Assembly: GCA_963710495.1 (NCBI GenBank)
Contig: CAVQAI010000016.1
Coordinates: forward strand, 1 to 64,000
Length of the DNA: 64,000 nt
Origin: Bog-756 sp963710495
Lineage (GTDB): Bacteria > Actinomycetota > Acidimicrobiia > Acidimicrobiales > RAAP-2
Reading direction: 5' to 3'
Positions 44,032-53,109 of the stretch are shown piece by piece. The first letter of the stretch is position 1. Every line of letters begins with the position of its first letter. Under the pieces are notes generated by a model, which worked only from the letters and a program-made list of their open reading frames with translations, ran no database searches and was not told the DNA's origin. The translations under genes were made by a program, and so were the position numbers.

Positions 44032-45498
44032 TCAGAAGCGGTAGTAGATGAAGGGGGCGACACCTTGGGGCCCCAGGGTGGTGATGGCCAGAAGCACCAG
44101 GCCCAGTATGGCCCCCTGGAGCAGCGGCCGGCGGCCGGCGAATTGGTCCTTGACCCGTTGCAGCCAGTCGTCGGGCAGGTACTGGCTGCCGATGCCGGCG
44201 GCGATGGCCAGCAGGGCCAGCGGCGTGACGAGGGGCGACGGTCCCCACCCGAAGACGAGGCGGCTGAGCATGGCCCAGACGGTCTGGAGGCTGTCGGCCC
44301 GGAAGAGCAACCAGCCGAAGCACACCAGCTGGAACGTGGCGAATCGGGCCAGCGCCACCCGACCCCGTCCGGCGGGCTCCGGGGGCAGGCCCCGGGCGGC
44401 GCGGAAGCGGCGGCGCTGCCGGCCGACGACCTGGCCGATGCCCTGGTAGAAGCCCCAGGCGACGAAGGTCCAGGCCGCCCCGTGCCAGAGGCCGCCGATG
44501 ACCATGGTCACCAGGATGTTGGTCGAGACCCGCCATTCGCGGCCCCGGTTGCCGCCGAGCGGGATGTAGAGGTAGTCGCGCAGCCAGAACGAGAGCGTGA
44601 TGTGCCACCGGCGCCAGAAGTCCTGCAGGGAGACGGCGGCGTACGGTCGCCTGAAGTTCTGCGGGAATTGGAACCCGAGGAGCAGCGCCAGGCCGATGGC
44701 GATGTCCGTATAGCCGCTGAAGTCGGCGTAGATCTGCACCGCATAGCCGTACACGGCCACGAGGACCTCGAGGGCGGAGTGCTGCCGGGGGTCGGCGAAC
44801 ACCGGGTCGACCACATAGGTGGCGAGGTAGGAGGAGAGGACCACCTTTTTGGCCAGGCCGGCGGTGATCAGCCAGCAGGCCTCGACGTAGTTGACGTGAC
44901 GCTCGTCCCGCCGCCGGCGGATCTGGGGCAGCAGCTCGGTACCCCGGACGATCGGCCCGGCCACCAGGTGGGGGAAGAAGGAGAGGTAGACGGCGGTGTC
45001 GATGGCACGGGCCGGTTTGAGCACGCCCCGGTGGATGTCGACCACGTAGCTGATGGCCATGAAGGTGAAGAAGGAGATGCCCACCGGAAGGGTGATGGCC
45101 AGCAGGGGCACCGGGTGGCCCAGGCCCAAGGAATGGAACACGTTGTCGAAGTTGACCCCGAAGAACCCGTAGTACTTGAACCAGGCCAGCAGCCCGACCA
45201 ACCCGGTCAGCGTGGTCCACAACGCCACCCGGCGAGCCGTCCCGCTGGACCGGGCGACGATCGTCCCACCCACCTGGGCGATGGTCGTCGAGGCAGCCAG
45301 CAGGAGGGTGAACCGCCAGTCCCACCAGCCGTAGAAGAAGTAGCTGGCCACCACCATGAAGGCCTTCCACGGCCCCGGATAGGGATTGAGGATCCACTGC
45401 ACCGTGTACACCACGGCGAAGAAGATGGCGAAGTCGATGGTGGGGAAGAGCACGTGGCCGTCTGTCGGGTGGATGTCGGTCATGGCGCGCCGCGCCAT
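44032..45498 (-). CDS. MBOAT-family O-acyltransferase (AlgI/DltB-like)
   Basis: Polytopic membrane protein of 488 residues with about ten hydrophobic segments, which exports an acyl group from acyl-CoA across the membrane. The catalytic His is in GGLWHGAAWTFVAWG, and the upstream DFSGYTDIAIGLALLLGF and NFRRPYAAVSLQDFWRRWHI are typical of the AlgI group. The start may be the ATG at 45498 or at 45483; neither has a good binding site. It forms a two-gene unit with the SGNH protein. The acceptor could be an exopolysaccharide or peptidoglycan. Confidence 0.93.
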   Translation of the reverse strand: MARRAMTDIHPTDGHVLFPTIDFAIFFAVVYTVQWILNPYPGPWKAFMVVASYFFYGWWDWRFTLLLAASTTIAQVGGTIVARSSGTARRVALWTTLTGLVGLLAWFKYYGFFGVNFDNVFHSLGLGHPVPLLAITLPVGISFFTFMAISYVVDIHRGVLKPARAIDTAVYLSFFPHLVAGPIVRGTELLPQIRRRRDERHVNYVEACWLITAGLAKKVVLSSYLATYVVDPVFADPRQHSALEVLVAVYGYAVQIYADFSGYTDIAIGLALLLGFQFPQNFRRPYAAVSLQDFWRRWHITLSFWLRDYLYIPLGGNRGREWRVSTNILVTMVIGGLWHGAAWTFVAWGFYQGIGQVVGRQRRRFRAARGLPPEPAGRGRVALARFATFQLVCFGWLLFRADSLQTVWAMLSRLVFGWGPSPLVTPLALLAIAAGIGSQYLPDDWLQRVKDQFAGRRPLLQGAILGLVLLAITTLGPQGVAPFIYYRF

Positions 45499-45610
45499 GA
45501 CGCGCCACCGGACCGGACACTACCGGTTGGCTGTGCGCTGACTGAGGAGGGCGGGCAGCGGGCGGCTCCCGGTCACCCGTGCCTGTTGGCCGGCCGGCGG
45601 GCCGGGTCGC

Positions 45611-46582
45611 TCAACTACGAGACTTGAGCGCCTCGATGAGCTTCGGGACCACCTTATGGACGTCCCCGACGATCCCGAGGTCGGCCACCGAGAAGATGGG
45701 CGCGTCCTGGTCCTTGTTGATGGCCACGATGTTCTTGGAGTTCTTCATCCCGACCAGGTGCTGAGTTGCACCCGAGATCCCGCACGCCAGGTACACCGTC
45801 GGCTTCACCGTCTTGCCGGTCTGGCCCACCTGGTGCGAGTAGGGCACCCAACCGGCGTCGACGATGGCGCGGCTGGCGCCGGCCGCGCCGTGCAGGAGCG
45901 CGGCCAGCTCCTCGATCATGGCGTACTGCTCCTTCTCACCGAGGCCACGCCCGCCCGAGACCACCACCGCGGCCTCGTCGAGCTTCGGGCCGGTCCGCTC
46001 CTCGACATGCCGGGCCACGATCTTGGCCGTGTTGGTGGCGCCCATCTCGCCGGCGGGCGCAGCCACCACGGCCGCCGCCGCCCCGCCCGACGGCTCGGCG
46101 GCGAAGGACTTGGCCCGGATCACGAACAGGTGGGGCCCCTCGCCGCTGAAACGGGCCGAGGCGATGTGGCTGCCACCGAAGATGGCGTGCCGGCTGACCA
46201 GACCGCCGCCCTCCTCGACGAGGTCGACCACATTGGTCAGCACGGGCCGGTCGACCTTGACCGAGAGCCGTCCGGCGATGTCGCGGCCGTCGTAGGTGGC
46301 GGGGAAGAGGATGGCATCGGGACCCTGGCCGGCTGCCACCGCGGCGGCGATCGAGGCGGCCACGGGCACCCCGGGGAGGGCACCGTCCAGATCGCCGACG
46401 TCGTGGACGGTGGTGACCCCGTACTCGCCCAGCGTGGCGGCGACCGAGGCGGTGTCCGCACCCCAGGCGACGGCCTCGACCGTCCCGGCCAGCGCCCGGG
46501 CCTGGGTGATGAGCTCGAGGGAGGTGGTGATGGGGGCCCCGTCCGCCACTTCGGCGAGGACCCAGATCTTGTCGACAGACAT
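45611..46582 (-). CDS. etfA: Electron transfer flavoprotein subunit alpha
   Basis: FAD-binding subunit of ETF, which carries electrons from acyl-CoA and other dehydrogenases to the quinone pool. The 323 residues have the C-terminal FAD domain with SGGRGLGEKEQYAMIEELAALL, the HQVGQTGKTVKP block, and the IAINKDQDAPIF signature near the end. It begins 25 bases after etfB in the standard order. No ETF-quinone oxidoreductase or acyl-CoA dehydrogenase gene is in the window. Confidence 0.96.
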   Translation of the reverse strand: MSVDKIWVLAEVADGAPITTSLELITQARALAGTVEAVAWGADTASVAATLGEYGVTTVHDVGDLDGALPGVPVAASIAAAVAAGQGPDAILFPATYDGRDIAGRLSVKVDRPVLTNVVDLVEEGGGLVSRHAIFGGSHIASARFSGEGPHLFVIRAKSFAAEPSGGAAAAVVAAPAGEMGATNTAKIVARHVEERTGPKLDEAAVVVSGGRGLGEKEQYAMIEELAALLHGAAGASRAIVDAGWVPYSHQVGQTGKTVKPTVYLACGISGATQHLVGMKNSKNIVAINKDQDAPIFSVADLGIVGDVHKVVPKLIEALKSRS

Positions 46583-46607
46583 ATGCGCGTGCTCTCCTAC
46601 CCGGTCC

Positions 46608-47387
46608 CTAGACGACCTTCAGTTGCTCGAGGAATTCGATGACCCGCAGGTGGCCCTCCCCCTCGTCGACCACGATCTCGCCGGCCGTGCGGGCCTCGGC
46701 GTCGGCCACCTCAATGATCTCCTGGCGGGCGCCGGCCGCACCCACCTCGCCGGGATCGATCCCCAGATCGGCGACGGTCAACGTCTCGATCGGCTTCGAC
46801 TTCGCCGCCATGATGCCTTTGAAGGACGGGTAGCGGGGCTCCACCACGCCGGCGGTCACGGTGACCACAGCGGGAAGCGGGCTCTCGACTTCGTCGTAGC
46901 CGGCCTCGGTCTGGCGCTCCACCTTGACGGAGGAGCCGTCGATCTCGACCTTTTTGGCGAAGGTGACCGAGGGCAGCCCGAGCAGTTCGGCCACCTGCAC
47001 CGGGGTCGTCCCCGTGTAGCCGTCGGTCGACTCCGTGGCGGCCAGGACCAGGTCGGGCCCGGCCCGCCGGAGGGCGGCGGCCAGCACCTTGGCCGTGCCC
47101 AGGGCGTCCGACCCGGCCAGGGCCTCGTCACTGATCAGAATGGCCTTGGCCGCCCCCATGGCCAGCGCCGTCCGCAGGCCCGAGGTCTCGCCGTTCGGGG
47201 CCATCGACACCAGGGTGACATCGCCGCCGCCGGCCGCCTCGGCCAGCTGGAGAGCCATCTCCACGCCGTAGGCGTCGGAGTCGTCCAGAATGAGTTTTCC
47301 CTCCCGGACGAGGTTCTTCGTCTCCGGGTCGAGCGCCGGAGGGGCGGCCGGATCGGGGATCTGCTTCACACAGACAGCGACGTTCAT
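46608..47387 (-). CDS. etfB: Electron transfer flavoprotein subunit beta
   Basis: AMP-binding partner of EtfA, 259 residues. The first strand is NVAVCVKQIPDPAAPP, and the family signature region VEIDGSSVKVERQTEAGYDEVE is complete. The C-terminal arm that wraps the alpha subunit, with GIMAAKSKPIETLTVADLGI, is present. It starts at the ATG at 47387 and is the first gene of the etfBA pair. Confidence 0.96.
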   Translation of the reverse strand: MNVAVCVKQIPDPAAPPALDPETKNLVREGKLILDDSDAYGVEMALQLAEAAGGGDVTLVSMAPNGETSGLRTALAMGAAKAILISDEALAGSDALGTAKVLAAALRRAGPDLVLAATESTDGYTGTTPVQVAELLGLPSVTFAKKVEIDGSSVKVERQTEAGYDEVESPLPAVVTVTAGVVEPRYPSFKGIMAAKSKPIETLTVADLGIDPGEVGAAGARQEIIEVADAEARTAGEIVVDEGEGHLRVIEFLEQLKVV

Positions 47388-47483
47388 GGCCGTGCATTGT
47401 TGTTGAAATCGGAACCTTCGACCAATCGGGTCCGGGAGCCCTGGTCAGCATGGCCCGTGGGCGCGACCGTCGCCCCTCGCGCT

Positions 47484-48194
47484 TCACTCCGTCGGCGGCC
47501 GGCCGAGCACCGTCCGGGCCAGGGCCACATCGTCGGTGATCACGGTGTCCACGCCGGCCAGGCGGCTGGCCAAGGCGTCGGCTCGGTCCTCGACCGTCCA
47601 GGTGGCGACCGTCAGCCCGGCCTCGTGGGCCTCGTCCACCAGGTCCCGGGTCACCATGGCCAGGTTGGGGTGCAGGGCACGGCACCCGAAGCCGGCGGCG
47701 GCGGCCACGCTGGCGGACGGATCGGGCCAGCCGGTCACGAGGAACCCGGTCGACAGCTCGGGGTGCCGCCGGCCGAGCGCTTCGAGGGTCCCGGGCCAGA
47801 AGGACGAGACCACGATCGAGGACCCGGCGCCGGCTTCGCTGACCAGCTCGGCCACCCGGTCCGCCAGGCGCTCCCCGGGGTCGAAGGACGGCTCGCCCGG
47901 CAGGTTCTTGATCTCGATGTTGACGGTCATTCCCCCGCAGACGGCCAGGGCGGCGGCGAGAAGAGGCACGTCATCGGGCAGATCGGCCGAGTCGGTGTCG
48001 GCGATGGGGCCGATGTCGCTGAGCACCGGGTCGTGGCAGACCACCACCGCTCCGTCCCGGGCCAGCCTCACATCGAGCTCGACACCGTCGGCGCCGAGGC
48101 GGCGGGCCCGCTCGAAGGCCTCGAGGGTATTCTCCCCCACCCCGTGGACGGGATCGGGGCTGCCTCGGTGGGCCAGTACGGCAACCGTTGGCAC
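47484..48194 (-). CDS. Glycerophosphodiester phosphodiesterase
   Basis: Hydrolyses phospholipid head-group diesters to glycerol-3-phosphate and an alcohol. The TIM barrel begins immediately with AVLAHRGSPDP and GENTLEAFERA, then GADGVELDV and VVCHDP, which supply the metal ligands and catalytic histidines. The GTG at 48194 has a strong GGAGG seven bases upstream, so the longer frame to 48275 is rejected. At 236 residues, with no signal peptide, it is a cytosolic GDPD. It is divergent from the WhiB gene. Confidence 0.93.
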   Translation of the reverse strand: MPTVAVLAHRGSPDPVHGVGENTLEAFERARRLGADGVELDVRLARDGAVVVCHDPVLSDIGPIADTDSADLPDDVPLLAAALAVCGGMTVNIEIKNLPGEPSFDPGERLADRVAELVSEAGAGSSIVVSSFWPGTLEALGRRHPELSTGFLVTGWPDPSASVAAAAGFGCRALHPNLAMVTRDLVDEAHEAGLTVATWTVEDRADALASRLAGVDTVITDDVALARTVLGRPPTE

Positions 48195-48263
48195 GGGACG
48201 ACCTCCACCGCCGCTCGTCAGCTGTGATAGCAGGTCAGAGCCGATGAATTGGGCCCCAGACGC

Positions 48264-48292
48264 TTGCAACCTCAAAGAACGCTGATTACTCT
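48264..48292 (+). promoter_or_regulatory. Promoter of the whiB1-like gene
   Basis: TTGCAA (48264-48269) and TACTCT (48287-48292) are separated by exactly 17 bases, a good sigma-A-type promoter. The start would fall near 48299, leaving a leader of about 85 bases that contains a CRP-type palindrome. Confidence 0.6.
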
Positions 48293-48337
48293 AGTGAGTG
48301 AACCCTGAATGGCCGACGCCCCTTGGGCGCTGCCCTA

Positions 48338-48353
48338 TGTGAAACAGATCACA
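48338..48353 (+). promoter_or_regulatory. CRP/FNR-type binding site in the whiB1 leader
   Basis: TGTGA-AACAGA-TCACA matches the consensus TGTGA-N6-TCACA of the CRP family perfectly. It lies about 40 bases downstream of the inferred start, where a bound regulator would repress unless a second promoter lies closer to the gene. In Mycobacterium tuberculosis whiB1 is known to be controlled by the cAMP receptor protein. No CRP gene is in this window. Confidence 0.65.
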
Positions 48354-48384
48354 AAGCCAGGGAGGACCGGGGAGGACATGCATC

Positions 48385-48675
48385 GTGGCGCTCATGTGGA
48401 ACAGGACGGTCGAGTGGGACGACGGCGACTGGAGGCAGTTGGCCTCCTGTCGCAGCACCGAACCTGACCTCTTCTTCCCCATCGGCACCACCGGGCCGGC
48501 CATCGACCAGATCGAGGCGGCCAAGCGGGTCTGCCGGACCTGCGAGGTGCAGGAGACCTGCCTCGATTTCGCCCTGGCCACCAACCAGGAGTCCGGGGTG
48601 TGGGGTGGCACTTCCGAGGAGGAGCGCCGGAAGCTGCGGCGAGCCTGGCTGGCGGCGCGCCGCCGGGCCTCCTGA
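48385..48675 (+). CDS. whiB1: WhiB-family iron-sulfur regulator, WhiB1-like
   Basis: A 96-residue [4Fe-4S] protein that reacts with nitric oxide and binds the primary sigma factor. The four cluster cysteines are C22, C50, C53 and C59. The GVWGGTSEEERRKLRR turn and basic tail are complete. The block DLFFPIGTTGPAIDQIEAAK is closest to WhiB1 among the mycobacterial paralogues. A GGGGAGGA site precedes the GTG at 48385; an ATG three codons later is the alternative. The neighbour on the other strand is a PdtaS-like kinase, as in M. tuberculosis (Rv3219 and Rv3220c), which strengthens the WhiB1 assignment. Confidence 0.93.
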   Translation: MALMWNRTVEWDDGDWRQLASCRSTEPDLFFPIGTTGPAIDQIEAAKRVCRTCEVQETCLDFALATNQESGVWGGTSEEERRKLRRAWLAARRRAS

Positions 48676-48748
48676 CCCCGGGCCCGTAGATCGGGCCGAC
48701 CCCGGCCCTGTGATAGAATTCCGGGCAATTCGGCTCCGGTGCTCGTGG

Positions 48749-50278
48749 CTACGGGCCGAGTGCTTGACCCTCGCCCACCGGGAGTTCGATCGACACCACG
48801 GTGCCGGTTTCGCCGTCTGTCCGTGGTCGCATCGTCATGGTGCCGCCGAGCTGGTCGCGCACCAGGTCGCGGACGATGGACAGTCCGAGGCTCTGGGTGG
48901 CCTCCATGTCGAAGCCGGGCGGGAGCCCGACGCCGTCATCGATGACCGCCACCACGAGGCTGCTCAGGTCGTTGACCAGGTCGACGCGGACATGGCCGGC
49001 CAGCGGAGTCTCGACGGCTTGGTCCGATCCGTCGTCGCACGCTGCCGGGAGAGGGAAGGCGTGCTCGACCGCGTTCTGCAGCAGTTCGGCCAGCACCACG
49101 GCCAGCGGGGTGGCCACATCGGCGGGAACCTCGCCGAGCTCACCGGTGACCTCGAAGGTCAGCTCCCGGGAGAGCACCACCGCGTCCTCGGCCATCCGGA
49201 TCAACGAGGCGACGATCTCGTCGAAGGGAACCTGGTCGCTCGGCTCACGAGAGAGGATCTCGTGCACGATGGCGATGGAGCGGACCCGCCGCTCGGACTC
49301 GAGGAGTGCCACCTTCCCGCCGCCGGGGGGAAGCCGTCGGGCCTGCAGCCGCAGCAGCGCCGAGATGGTCTGGAGGTTGTTCTTCACGCGGTGGTGCACC
49401 TCCCGGATGGCCGCATCCTTGGAGAGCAGCAGGCGGTCGAGGCGACGGACGTCGGTGACGTCGCGCATCAGCACCAGGCACCCGGTGACCTCGTCGTCGG
49501 CTAGCAGCGGGATGCAGTGGAGGAGGACCGTCACGTCGGGCCGCCGCTCGACTTCCTCGACGACGGGGAGCGCAGAGGCCAGGGCCCATTCGATGGCCGA
49601 TTCCTCGATCCCGAGGTCGGTGAGACGGCGGCCGTCGATCTGGGAGTACAACCCCATCCGGTGCAAGGCGTTGGTGGCGTTGGGCGAGGCGTACTGGACC
49701 CGGCCCTCCTCGTCGACGAGGAGGACACCGTCCCCGACCCGGGGTGCCTCCTCGGTGGCCACGTCCTCGCTCGGGAAGGGGAAGGTCGACTCGGTGACCA
49801 TGGTGACGAAACGCTCGAACAGGCCCCGGTAGGTCCGTTCCAGGTGGCCGGGTCGCCGGGCGGTCCCGGCGTGGAGGCGGGACAGGACCGCCACCGTGGC
49901 GTCGCCCACTCGCACCGGGATGCATTGCAGCCCTACCGGCTCCTCTCCCGGTTCGAGCAGCACCTCGCCACGGTGCTGTTCGCCGGTCTGCAGGGTCACC
50001 AGGACGAGGGGCCACTCGGCCGAGGCCAGTGTCTGGCCCACCAGGTCGTCGGGCACCAGCGTGGCACTGTTGGAGGGACGCATCTGGCCGAGGATGACCA
50101 GATCGGTCTCCTCGTCCGGACCGGCCGTCAGTTCGGGTGTCATCGGCGCCAGCAGCACGAGGTCCGAAAAGGACAGGTCGGCGAGGATCCCCCACGTACC
50201 CAACAGTCGCCGGAGATGTCCCAGCTGCTGGTCGTCGAGACTGGTTCGCTCGAAGGCAGCCTCGGCCGGGGTGACCAC
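48749..50278 (-). CDS. pdtaS: Sensor histidine kinase, PdtaS-like (GAF-PAS-HisKA_2)
   Basis: A soluble 509-residue kinase. An N-terminal GAF-like region (about 1-160) and a PAS domain with GDGVLLVDEEGRVQYASPN precede a HisKA_2 domain, with the phospho-accepting His in EVHHRVKNNLQTI, and an ATPase domain with LLQNAVEHAF (N box) and DDGVGLPPG. This is the layout of mycobacterial PdtaS, whose partner PdtaR is an RNA-binding ANTAR antiterminator. No response regulator gene is in the window. It is the last gene of a minus-strand run and converges with whiB1. Confidence 0.92.
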   Translation of the reverse strand: MVTPAEAAFERTSLDDQQLGHLRRLLGTWGILADLSFSDLVLLAPMTPELTAGPDEETDLVILGQMRPSNSATLVPDDLVGQTLASAEWPLVLVTLQTGEQHRGEVLLEPGEEPVGLQCIPVRVGDATVAVLSRLHAGTARRPGHLERTYRGLFERFVTMVTESTFPFPSEDVATEEAPRVGDGVLLVDEEGRVQYASPNATNALHRMGLYSQIDGRRLTDLGIEESAIEWALASALPVVEEVERRPDVTVLLHCIPLLADDEVTGCLVLMRDVTDVRRLDRLLLSKDAAIREVHHRVKNNLQTISALLRLQARRLPPGGGKVALLESERRVRSIAIVHEILSREPSDQVPFDEIVASLIRMAEDAVVLSRELTFEVTGELGEVPADVATPLAVVLAELLQNAVEHAFPLPAACDDGSDQAVETPLAGHVRVDLVNDLSSLVVAVIDDGVGLPPGFDMEATQSLGLSIVRDLVRDQLGGTMTMRPRTDGETGTVVSIELPVGEGQALGP

Positions 50279-50280
50279 GG

Positions 50281-51162
50281 TCAGCTCGGCGCCGGGACCA
50301 GGGCCACCTCGTGGGCCTCCCGGTTGCGGTAGGCCCGCAGGTGGCTGACACCGGCACCGGCCAGGATCCGGCGGAGGTCGGCGGCGCGGTCGGCCACGTC
50401 GGGAAGGGCGTGGGCGTCCGACGCCGTGGTGAGCGGCACGCCGCGCTCGACCAGCCGCTTGAGCAGTGGTGGGGCCGGGTACTCCTCCCCCGGCGCCTTG
50501 CGGAGACCGGCCGACGAGAGCTCGGCGGCCATGCCCGAGCGCACCGCCGCCTCGGTGATGCGGTCGTAGAACTCGTCGGGTACCGCCGGGACACGGCCGG
50601 CGATCTTGACCAGGTCGGGATGGGCGAACACGTCACAGGCCCGCGACGCCCCGAGCTCCTCCATGGCCCGGGTGTACTCGTCCCACACCGCGTCGATGTC
50701 CCGGGTCTCCCACTCGGCCAGGACCTCCGGCTCGTCGAGGACGTCGAACCGCCAGGCCCCGAGCCAGTGGACGGAGCCGAGGAGCACGTCGAAGGGGTAG
50801 CCGGCGAGGAGGGCGGCGACCCGGTCCATCCGATCGCGGTAGTAGTCGACCTCGAGCCCGAGGACCACGGGCAGCCCTTCTGCCTTCACCGCTTCGACCA
50901 CCTCGACATAGGTGTCGAGATCGGACCGGGCATGGTGGTCCCAGTAGGCGGCCATCCCCGGATGGAGCGCCGGCTCCGGCTCCCCCTCCCAGAAACGGCC
51001 GAGCACGTCGGTGGCCTGCCGGAAGCGGAAGAGGTGCTCGGTCACGGCCACCTCGACCACGCCGGCGGCGACGGCCCGTTCGCAGTACTCCCGCACCTGC
51101 CCGACCGTGGCCTCCACCTCGCACTGGGCATGGGGCCAGAGGTGGAGGTGGTAGTCGAGCAT
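50281..51162 (-). CDS. PHP-domain phosphoesterase (histidinol-phosphatase-like)
   Basis: A 293-residue metal-dependent hydrolase of the polymerase and histidinol phosphatase (PHP) superfamily. Metal ligands appear in order: DYHLHLWPH, TEHLF, GLEVDYY, GSVHWL, FAHPDLVKI and TASDAHALPDVA. The arrangement is that of the HisK histidinol-phosphatases, though other small phosphates are possible. It overlaps neither neighbour but is only 2 bases from pdtaS and 14 from the methyltransferase, so it is co-transcribed. No other histidine genes are nearby. Confidence 0.88.
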   Translation of the reverse strand: MLDYHLHLWPHAQCEVEATVGQVREYCERAVAAGVVEVAVTEHLFRFRQATDVLGRFWEGEPEPALHPGMAAYWDHHARSDLDTYVEVVEAVKAEGLPVVLGLEVDYYRDRMDRVAALLAGYPFDVLLGSVHWLGAWRFDVLDEPEVLAEWETRDIDAVWDEYTRAMEELGASRACDVFAHPDLVKIAGRVPAVPDEFYDRITEAAVRSGMAAELSSAGLRKAPGEEYPAPPLLKRLVERGVPLTTASDAHALPDVADRAADLRRILAGAGVSHLRAYRNREAHEVALVPAPS

Positions 51163-51176
51163 CGGCTGGCGGCGTC

Positions 51177-51821
51177 CTAGCCGGCTCGCCGGATGAGGGT
51201 CACCCCGTCACGGACCGTGGTCTGGACGGCGACGACGCGGGGGTCGACGGCCAGGGCGTCGTTGAAGCGGCGCAGGGCGACCGTGTCCTCGCTGGTGTCG
51301 TCCTCGGCGAGGATGCGACCGCTCCACAGTGTGTTGTCGGCGGCGATGAGCCCGTTGCGGGCCAACTTGGGCAGCACCGCTTCGAAGTAGGCCGGATAGC
51401 CGGCCTTGTCGGCGTCGATGAACACCAGATCGAACGGGCCGTCCAGGGTGGCGAGCGTCTCGATGGCCGGGCCGACCAGCACCTCGATCTGATCGGCGTA
51501 GGGGCTGGTGCCGATGTGCCGGCGGGCGAATTCGGCATGGGCCGGGGAGATCTCGAGGGTCGTGATCCGCCCACCGGGGGCCAGACCCGGCGCCATCGAC
51601 AGCGCCGAGTACCCACCGAAGGTTCCGATCTCGAGCACATGGTCCGCCCCGAGCGCGAAGGTCAGCATCTCGAGGAACCGGCCCTCGAGGCGACCGACCA
51701 TCATGCCGGGGAAGGCCAGGGTGGCGCGCAGCTCCTCGGCCAGTTGCTCCAGGTACGGGGGTGGAGCGGTCGTATGCGCCTCGGCGTAGGCATCGATGTC
51801 GGGGTCGACGATGTCGGTCAC
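51177..51821 (-). CDS. Class I SAM-dependent O-methyltransferase
   Basis: A 214-residue catechol/caffeoyl-CoA-type methyltransferase. Motif I is VLEIGTFGGYSAL, the following TLEIS binds the SAM ribose, and VFIDADKAGYPAYF has the metal-binding Asp, with ADNTLWSGRI next. These enzymes need a divalent metal. The acceptor is unknown. It lies 61 bases after the second ArsA gene in the minus-strand operon. Confidence 0.92.
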   Translation of the reverse strand: MTDIVDPDIDAYAEAHTTAPPPYLEQLAEELRATLAFPGMMVGRLEGRFLEMLTFALGADHVLEIGTFGGYSALSMAPGLAPGGRITTLEISPAHAEFARRHIGTSPYADQIEVLVGPAIETLATLDGPFDLVFIDADKAGYPAYFEAVLPKLARNGLIAADNTLWSGRILAEDDTSEDTVALRRFNDALAVDPRVVAVQTTVRDGVTLIRRAG

Positions 51822-51882
51822 GACTGCATCGTAAGTCAGGTGGTGCCGGGCGCGGCACCCGCTGACGGACTCGCCCCCGAGG

Positions 51883-53109
51883 TCATTCCCATATCTGCTC
51901 GCCCAGCCTGGCCAACCCGGCCAGGTCGTAGATGTCGGTGTCGAAGAAGGGGACGGTGGCCACCACGTCGGGCACCACGGACAGCAGGGCCCGCTCCTCC
52001 ATCTCCCGGAGGGCCACCACCTGGAAGTTGAGGTAGCTCTCGGCCACCTCGGTCAGCACCCTGGCGATCTGATCGGGGTCGGCCAGGTCGGCGTCGACGT
52101 CGGCCAGCAGGGGCGACAGCTGTTGGGCCAACTCGGCGGCCCCGTCCCGCATCGTGTCCGCCGCTCCGGCGCCCTCGGTCCCCCGCAGGTAGTCGGGCAG
52201 CACCTTGTTGAGGACGATGGCACCCAGATGGAGCTTGCGGTTGACCAGCTGCTCGGCGAAGAACTCCGCCTCGCGCAGGGGCACGGCCTCGAGCGTCGAG
52301 ACGACCGCGAAGGTGGTCCGCCGGTCCGACAGCAGGCGCCCGACCGACTCGGCGCGGGCGACGAACCCCTCGTACATCGACTGGAAGAGCACGAAGAACT
52401 CCGAGATGTCGGCCAGGAACTCGGTCCCGAGGATGCGGTCGGCGATCTGGTAGAAGGGCTTGGTGGCGACGTTCACCACCCGGGACCGGTAGGGGACGAC
52501 GAGCCAGCGCAGCAACCGGGAGGAGAAGAAGTCGGCCATGCGCTGCGGGGCATCGAGGAAGTCGAGGGCGTTCCGCGTCGGCGGGGTGTCCACCACGATG
52601 AGGTCGAAGTCGCTCTCGGAGTGGATCTCGTAGAGCTGCTCCATGGCGATGTAGTCGTGGCTCTGGACGAACCGCCCCGAGATGTTCTGGTACAGAGGAT
52701 TGGCCAGGATCTCGTCGCGGGTCCGGGCATCGGGCGCATGGCGGCGGATGAGCGAGTCCCACGATTCCTTGGTGTCGAGCATGGCCGCCCACAACTCGCC
52801 CCTCGGCTTGAGCCCGGCGGCGGCGAAGGCCTCGGCCGGCACCCGGTGGGCGGTGTTCCCGATCCCCTCCAGGCCGAGGGCGTCGGCCAACCGCCGCGCC
52901 GGGTCGACGGTGAGAACGAGGACCTTGCTCCCATGGCGAAGCGCGGCCATGAGGGCGGCCGCGGCCGCGGTCGTGGTCTTGCCCACACCACCCGGCCCGC
53001 AGGCGATGACGATCTCCTTGGTGGCCAGCAGACCGTCGATCGACCCCCGGTCGGCGGCGGCGGGCTTCGACGACCCTCCACCCGGGCGACCCGAGCGGGC
53101 CCGGGCCAT
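51883..53109 (-). CDS. ArsA/Get3-family ATPase (second of pair)
   Basis: A 408-residue P-loop ATPase with the deviant Walker A CGPGGVGKTTT, switch motifs including VLTVDPARRLADALG, and VVDTPPTRNALDFLD. It resembles the larger member of the mycobacterial Rv3679-Rv3680 pair. The ATG at 53109 overlaps the stop of the first ArsA gene by one base (TGATG). There is no arsenic operon nearby, and no transmembrane substrate-recognition features typical of eukaryotic Get3 are visible. The two proteins probably form a heterodimer at the membrane. Confidence 0.92.
   Translation of the reverse strand: MARARSGRPGGGSSKPAAADRGSIDGLLATKEIVIACGPGGVGKTTTAAAAALMAALRHGSKVLVLTVDPARRLADALGLEGIGNTAHRVPAEAFAAAGLKPRGELWAAMLDTKESWDSLIRRHAPDARTRDEILANPLYQNISGRFVQSHDYIAMEQLYEIHSESDFDLIVVDTPPTRNALDFLDAPQRMADFFSSRLLRWLVVPYRSRVVNVATKPFYQIADRILGTEFLADISEFFVLFQSMYEGFVARAESVGRLLSDRRTTFAVVSTLEAVPLREAEFFAEQLVNRKLHLGAIVLNKVLPDYLRGTEGAGAADTMRDGAAELAQQLSPLLADVDADLADPDQIARVLTEVAESYLNFQVVALREMEERALLSVVPDVVATVPFFDTDIYDLAGLARLGEQIWE

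Noticed and set aside
48714..48719. TAGAAT on the plus strand after whiB1 as a promoter for a small antisense RNA to pdtaS
   Set aside because: No -35 at a suitable distance and no terminator or structured RNA downstream.
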